A DNA stretch of 64,000 nt from Pseudarthrobacter sulfonivorans (GTDB lineage: Bacteria; Actinomycetota; Actinomycetes; Actinomycetales; Micrococcaceae), in assembly GCF_014712225.1 (NCBI RefSeq), contig NZ_JACXBW010000015.1, forward strand, positions 52,347 through 116,346, in the 5' to 3' direction. A program made the translations under genes and the position numbers. Positions 60,106-64,000 of the stretch are shown here, one piece after another (the first letter of the stretch is position 1; every line of letters begins with the position of its first letter). The notes beneath the pieces were generated by a model. That model did not search any database. It saw only the letters and a list, made by a program, of their open reading frames with translations, and was not told the DNA's origin.

Positions 60106-61046
60106 GCGCCATCGGCGAACTGACCACGCTCAAGCGGCGCAAGGGTCCGCTGTCCGCAGCGGAGAAAAAGGCGAACGGCCGGGACAACAAGGCCGCGTAC
60201 ATCTTCCTGCTCCCGTGGCTGGTAGGCCTGGTGGCCATCACCATCGGACCGATGCTGATGTCGCTGTACCTGTCCTTCACCGACTACAACCTGCTGCAGC
60301 CGCCGGAGTGGACGGGGCTGGACAATTTCGTCCGCATGTTCAGCGACGCCCGCCTGCACAACTCACTGGGCGTAACGTTCACCTACGTCTTTGTTGGTGT
60401 GCCGCTGCAGCTCGGTGTGGCGCTGCTGATTGCGCTGGTGCTGGACAAGGGCCTGCGCGGGCTGCCGTTCTACCGCTCGGTGTTTTACCTGCCGTCCCTG
60501 CTGGGCGGCTCGGTGGCTGTTGCCATCCTGTGGAAGCAGATCTTCGGCACCACCGGCCTGGTCAATCAGGCGCTGGCGCTTGTCGGCATCGAAGGCCCGG
60601 GCTGGATTTCCGATCCGAGTACGGCGCTCGGCTCCATCGTCCTGCTGCATGTGTGGACCTTCGGCGCACCCATGATCATCTTCCTGGCCGGCCTCCGGCA
60701 GATCCCGGTGATGTACTACGAGGCCGCAAAGGTGGACGGGGCCAGCACGCTCCAGCAGTTCTGGCGAATCACGCTGCCGATGCTCAGCCCCATCATTTTC
60801 TTCAACCTGGTGCTCCAGATCATCGGATCGTTCCAGTCCTTCACCCAGGCGTTCATCGTTTCCGGCGGCAACGGCGGCCCGTCGGACTCCACGATGTTCT
60901 TCACGCTGTACCTGTACCAGAAGGGCTTCGGCCAGTTCGACATGGGCTACGCCTCAGCTATGGCATGGTTCCTGTTGGTCATCATCGGTGTGTTCACCGC
61001 CATCAACTTCATCGCTGCAAAGTATTGGGTTTTCTATGACGACTAA
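60102..61046 (+). CDS. ABC sugar transporter permease (MalF type), acid-sugar regulon
   Basis: A 314-residue CUT1 channel subunit with six predicted membrane helices; the coupling loop is YEAAKVDGASTLQQFWRI. The N-terminus is basic (LTTLKRRKGPLSAAEKKANG). Its start overlaps the leader ORF stop, and its 3' end overlaps the next gene by 11 bases, so expression of the three is coupled. No ATPase gene is adjacent. The LacI-type operators upstream place it under the same regulator as the catabolic operon. Confidence 0.92.
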   Translation: MSAIGELTTLKRRKGPLSAAEKKANGRDNKAAYIFLLPWLVGLVAITIGPMLMSLYLSFTDYNLLQPPEWTGLDNFVRMFSDARLHNSLGVTFTYVFVGVPLQLGVALLIALVLDKGLRGLPFYRSVFYLPSLLGGSVAVAILWKQIFGTTGLVNQALALVGIEGPGWISDPSTALGSIVLLHVWTFGAPMIIFLAGLRQIPVMYYEAAKVDGASTLQQFWRITLPMLSPIIFFNLVLQIIGSFQSFTQAFIVSGGNGGPSDSTMFFTLYLYQKGFGQFDMGYASAMAWFLLVIIGVFTAINFIAAKYWVFYDD

Positions 61047-61986
61047 ACTTGAGACGCTGCCCGCCCCGGACAAGAACAACGCCGGCGCCGGTACGCCCAC
61101 GAACCACCGCAGGCCCGTGAAGCGCCGCGAGTCCCGCGGCACCCTGGCATTCAGCCGCTCCGCCCGCACCAAGGCGTTGATCAAACACGCCATCCTGATC
61201 CTCGCCGGCGGCCTGATGATCTACCCCCTGTTGTGGATGGTGGTTTCGTCGCTGCGGCCCAACGACCTCATTTTCAAGGACCCCGGGCTCTGGCTGAGCA
61301 CGCTGGAAATGGGCAACTACACCGATGGCTGGTCAGCGCTGACGCACCCGTTCGGGCACTACATGCTCAACTCGGCGATCGTGGTGATCGGGTCCATCCT
61401 TGGAAACCTCATCTCCTGCTCCATGGCCGCGTATGCGTTTGCCCGGCTGCAGTTTTCCGGCAAGAAGCTGTTCTTCGGCATCATGCTGCTGACCATCATG
61501 CTGCCGTTTCACGTGGTGATCGTGCCGCAGTACATCCTGTTTTCGCAGATCGGCTGGGTAAACACGTTCTGGCCGCTCATTGTGCCCAAGCTCCTGGCGA
61601 CCGACGCCTTCTTTGTCTTCCTGATGGTCCAGTTCATCCGCGGCATCCCCAAGGAGCTGGATGAGGCTGCAAGGATCGACGGCGCCGGCCACCCGCGCAT
61701 CTTCCTGCGGGTCATCCTGCCGCTCATGGTGCCGGCCCTGGCCACCACCACCATCTTCACCTTCATCTGGACCTGGAACGATTTCTTCGGCGCACTCATT
61801 TACCTGACGGACCCTGACATGTTCACTGTCCCGGTGGCCCTCCGTGCGTTTGTGGATGCGCAGTCGGCCACCAGTTGGGGATCCCTGTTCGCAATGTCCA
61901 TCGTGTCCCTGCTGCCGGTGTTCCTGGTGTTCCTCTTTGGCCAGCGGTTCCTGATCAAGGGAATCGCCACCACGGGCATCAAATAA
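61036..61986 (+). CDS. ABC sugar transporter permease (MalG type), acid-sugar regulon
   Basis: A 316-residue partner channel subunit with a basic N-terminal tail (KRRESRGTLAFSRSARTKA), six membrane helices and the coupling motif KELDEAARIDGAGHPRIF. The ATG at 61036 lies inside the 3' end of the MalF-type gene. C-terminal GQRFLIKGIATTGIK is typical of MalG-type subunits. The binding-protein gene follows after a 101-base gap with its own promoter and operator. Confidence 0.92.
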   Translation: MTTKLETLPAPDKNNAGAGTPTNHRRPVKRRESRGTLAFSRSARTKALIKHAILILAGGLMIYPLLWMVVSSLRPNDLIFKDPGLWLSTLEMGNYTDGWSALTHPFGHYMLNSAIVVIGSILGNLISCSMAAYAFARLQFSGKKLFFGIMLLTIMLPFHVVIVPQYILFSQIGWVNTFWPLIVPKLLATDAFFVFLMVQFIRGIPKELDEAARIDGAGHPRIFLRVILPLMVPALATTTIFTFIWTWNDFFGALIYLTDPDMFTVPVALRAFVDAQSATSWGSLFAMSIVSLLPVFLVFLFGQRFLIKGIATTGIK

Positions 61987-61990
61987 GCCT

Positions 61991-62041
61991 CTTGTCATAC
62001 AAGTGCTTGACTTGTAGTATGAAGTTCAGAAAACGTTTTCT
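61991..62041 (+). promoter_or_regulatory. Promoter and operators of the binding-protein gene
   Basis: TTGTCA (61992-61997), a 17-base spacer and TAGTAT (62015-62020) form a good promoter. AGAAAACGTTTTCT (62028-62041) is a perfect 14-bp palindrome of the local LacI operator type, placed at the expected transcription start. CTTGTCATACAAG (61991-62003) over the -35 matches the GntR/FadR pattern TNGTNNNACNA, so a second regulator may act here. Confidence 0.75.
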
Positions 62042-62087
62042 CACGTAATTTCTCCCTCAATGGATCAAAGAAGATCGGAGTACCCCA

Positions 62088-63446
62088 GTGCCGCTTTTCC
62101 CCCGCTCCAACGCTGCTGGCACCAATGATTCGGCAGCCGCGTCATCCTCTGGCGCACGGCCCCGCCTCCGTAAGACGGCCTTCGTGGCCGCGGCAGCCGC
62201 CGTCGTCATGGCACTGAGTGCCTGCGGTGGCGGGGCCACCGCACAAAAGGATGGCGGACCCGTTGAGCTGCGCTTCTCCTGGTGGGGAAGCGACAAGCGG
62301 GCGCAGGTGACGCAGGCTGCGATCGCCGCCTTCGAAGCTGAGAACCCGAACATCAAAATCAAGCCGGAGTACGGCGACTGGAGCGGATACTGGGACAAGC
62401 TCGCCACCCAGGTCGCAGCCAACGATGCCCCGGACATCATCCAGATGGACGAGAAATACATCACCGAGTACTCCACGCGCGGTGCCCTGCTGGATCTTTC
62501 CAAGTACAGCATCGACACGTCCAAGCTGGACGAGGCAGCCCTCAACGCGGGAAAGGGTGAGAAGGGCCTAACGGGCATCGCTGCCGGCATCAATGCCGCT
62601 ACGATTCTGGCGAACCCGGCTGTCTTCAAGGCCGCCGGCGTCGCACTTCCCGACGACAAGACCTGGACCTGGGACGACTTTGAGCGCATCTCTGCCGAGG
62701 TGACCGCCAACTCGCCGAAGGGCACGTACGGTGCCGCCGCCTACGGCACGGACGAAGCCTCGCTGGGAGTCTGGCTCCGCCAGAACGGCAAGACCCTGTA
62801 CACCTCCGACGGCAAGCTGGGCTTCGAGCCGAGTGACATCGCCGAATGGTGGGCCAACCTCAAGGAGCTCAGCGAGAAGAAGGCTGTTCCCACGGCCTCG
62901 GAGGTAGTTGAAGCTGAGGCCGCACCGCTTGACCAGAGCGGCCTGGCCACGGGCAAGAACGGGCTCGCGTTCTGGTGGTCCAACCAGCTGCCGGCCCTGG
63001 AGAAGGCTGCCGGTTCGGAGCTGCAGATCCTCCGGTTCCCGTCCACCACAGGAAAGGCCGCCGACGCCCAACTCTGGTACAAGGCATCCCAGTTCTGGTC
63101 GGCCTCGTCCCGCACCAAGCACCCCGAGGAAACCGCGAAGTTCATCAACTTCCTGGCCAACAGCGAAAAGGCCGGCCAGGCGTTGCTGGCGGACCGCGGT
63201 GTGTACCCGAACTCTGACGTCCGGGCAGCCATAGAGTCCAAGCTGACCCCCGCTGACATCAAGGTGGTCAAGTTCATCGACCAGATCAAGGACGAGCTCG
63301 GCGAGGCCCCGGCTCCGCCCCCGAAGGGAGCCGGCGCCATCCAGGAAATCGTCAAGCGCTACACCTCCGAGGTCCTCTTCAACCGCCTGTCAACGGACGA
63401 CGCCGGCAAGAAGGCCGTGGACGAGATGAAGTCCGCCATCAGCTAA
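62088..63446 (+). CDS. ABC sugar transporter substrate-binding lipoprotein, acid-sugar regulon
   Basis: Extracellular solute-binding protein family 1, 452 residues. The signal peptide has an unusually long polar N-region (about 28 residues) before the hydrophobic stretch and the lipobox ALSAC with Cys46. The mature part has LRFSWWGSDKRAQV, NDAPDIIQMDEKYI, GLAFWWSNQLPALE. GTG at 62088 is supported by CGGAG at 62076-62080. Own promoter and operator allow higher expression than the permeases. A strong terminator follows at 63544. The ligand is probably an acidic sugar or glycoside, by context. Confidence 0.92.
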   Translation: MPLFPRSNAAGTNDSAAASSSGARPRLRKTAFVAAAAAVVMALSACGGGATAQKDGGPVELRFSWWGSDKRAQVTQAAIAAFEAENPNIKIKPEYGDWSGYWDKLATQVAANDAPDIIQMDEKYITEYSTRGALLDLSKYSIDTSKLDEAALNAGKGEKGLTGIAAGINAATILANPAVFKAAGVALPDDKTWTWDDFERISAEVTANSPKGTYGAAAYGTDEASLGVWLRQNGKTLYTSDGKLGFEPSDIAEWWANLKELSEKKAVPTASEVVEAEAAPLDQSGLATGKNGLAFWWSNQLPALEKAAGSELQILRFPSTTGKAADAQLWYKASQFWSASSRTKHPEETAKFINFLANSEKAGQALLADRGVYPNSDVRAAIESKLTPADIKVVKFIDQIKDELGEAPAPPPKGAGAIQEIVKRYTSEVLFNRLSTDDAGKKAVDEMKSAIS

Positions 63447-63543
63447 GCAGTAACTGACAGCTAAGCAGCACGCCGGTGCGACGCGTACTGGCGCCCTATG
63501 CGAGATCCTGCGCTCTCGCGGGAAGCGTACGACGGCGACTGGT

Positions 63544-63593
63544 CACCACAGTCCCGGCTGGAACCTTTGGTTCCGGCCGGGACTGTGGTGTTT
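63544..63593 (+). terminator. Strong terminator after the binding-protein gene
   Basis: A 22-pair stem (63544-63565 with 63569-63590) with a single wobble pair and a TTT loop is followed by TTTAAA. The left arm includes CACCACAGTCCCGGCTGG. This closes the transporter operon. Confidence 0.9.
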
Positions 63594-63606
63594 AAAGTTC
63601 GAGGAC

Positions 63607-63900
63607 TTGGTGCGGCTTTCCGGGCGGTTGGCACGGCCTTCAACTGTTCGTGTCGAAGTTCTCTCGACGGTAGGGCCTATCAGTGAGGTCAAAGTTAGTT
63701 GGGAGTCTGCTGATCCGGTGGTCTACAGGTGGGGAGTGACTATTGACGGCTTCCCGGCGGGCGTCGTTGAAGGACTGGCCCGCTCCGTGAGCGTTACCGA
63801 GGTCCACCGCGAAAAGGAGGTCGTGATTGAGGTCTTGGGCTTTACGGCCGAGCGTGCCATGGGGGATCGGACGGGCCCAGTCCTGGCCGCCGTCAAGTAG
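63607..63900 (+). CDS. Short hypothetical protein or remnant
   Basis: An open frame of 97 codons from TTG 63607 to TAG 63900 with no ribosome site. The part STVRVEVLSTVGPISEVKVS to the end has an alternating beta pattern (VVYRWGVTIDGFPAGV, KEVVIEVLGFTAE) like a fibronectin type III or exported beta-domain fragment. The first residues look like an extension with no structure. It may be a remnant of a longer exported protein, a small real gene or a chance frame. Bases 63901-64000 show nothing I can name. Confidence 0.35.
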   Translation: MVRLSGRLARPSTVRVEVLSTVGPISEVKVSWESADPVVYRWGVTIDGFPAGVVEGLARSVSVTEVHREKEVVIEVLGFTAERAMGDRTGPVLAAVK

Positions 63901-64000
63901 CCGTTCTGCGTCCCCGAATTCCGGGTGTTGTCCGGTTCCCGCGCGGTGCACTGACATTTTCCTTGGCGGGCGTTGTCATATACAGGCTGGGGGTGGTGGC

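Noticed and set aside
63461..63643. Short minus-strand frame at the end of the window
   Set aside because: It spans the terminator stem and has no ribosome site or motif.

Overview
The window is high-GC DNA with genes packed on both strands. Its content fits a Micrococcaceae actinobacterium of the Arthrobacter/Pseudarthrobacter type: a Crp-family regulator, a MarP-type membrane protease, actinobacterial Tad pilus genes beside a DECH-type helicase, leaderless transcripts, and many CUT1 sugar transporters with LacI regulators. This assignment comes from gene content and translated motifs, not from a database search. No rRNA, tRNA, CRISPR array, prophage or transposase gene was found. Layout: 1-5433 holds housekeeping genes (a class A penicillin-binding protein cut by the window edge, a DUF4177 protein, a RidA-like protein, a Nudix hydrolase, Crp, MarP, AroQ). 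5556-14424 is an alpha-galactoside locus: a minus-strand operon of two permeases, a binding lipoprotein and a GH36 alpha-galactosidase, divergent from a Gfo/Idh/MocA oxidoreductase and a LacI regulator, followed by a DeoR regulator. Two CpG-centred operators overlap the divergent promoters. 14643-22275 carries acetyl-CoA synthetase with a Crp-like site, a proline/alanine-rich membrane protein, endonuclease III, a Nudix hydrolase, a DUF1508 protein, a small family A DNA polymerase and a 66-residue HTH protein behind twin palindromes. 22507-30332 is a translationally coupled Tad/Flp pilus operon (Ssd/CpaE-like, CpaF, TadB, TadC, DUF4244 pilin, two TadE/TadG-like proteins) converging on a DEAD/DEAH helicase. 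30360-47756 is mixed: GNAT, TrhO, three paralogous lipoproteins, MerR-TipAS, a methyltransferase, TopA, SseB-like, Ppx/GppA, ProC, a Trk potassium system, AcuC, NDH-2 and ArsR. 47829-49988 is an L-lactate locus (lldD with a divergent FadR-type regulator and two GntR-type operators). 50047-63446 is the most interesting block. A LacI regulator adjoins a four-gene operon (Gfo/Idh/MocA oxidoreductase, SDR, 5-dehydro-4-deoxyglucarate dehydratase-like enzyme, enolase-superfamily acid-sugar dehydratase). This converges on a creatinase/M24-fold protein and a Gfo/Idh/MocA-DUF6807 fusion, which are divergent from a second CUT1 transporter. Copies of one operator type (AGAAAACGYTTTCT) precede all three transcription units. 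I read it as one regulon for importing and oxidatively degrading an acid sugar or a modified glycoside. Recurring patterns link the regions. Many genes have a TANNNT box ending 6-7 bases before the start codon, the leaderless layout. Several genes contain in-frame 15-bp-period repeats. Intergenic spaces carry palindromes and a short repeat of the form AACGCTCTCTCACTTAATG in two clusters, with a 66-bp near-perfect palindrome at 47757-47822 as the extreme case.
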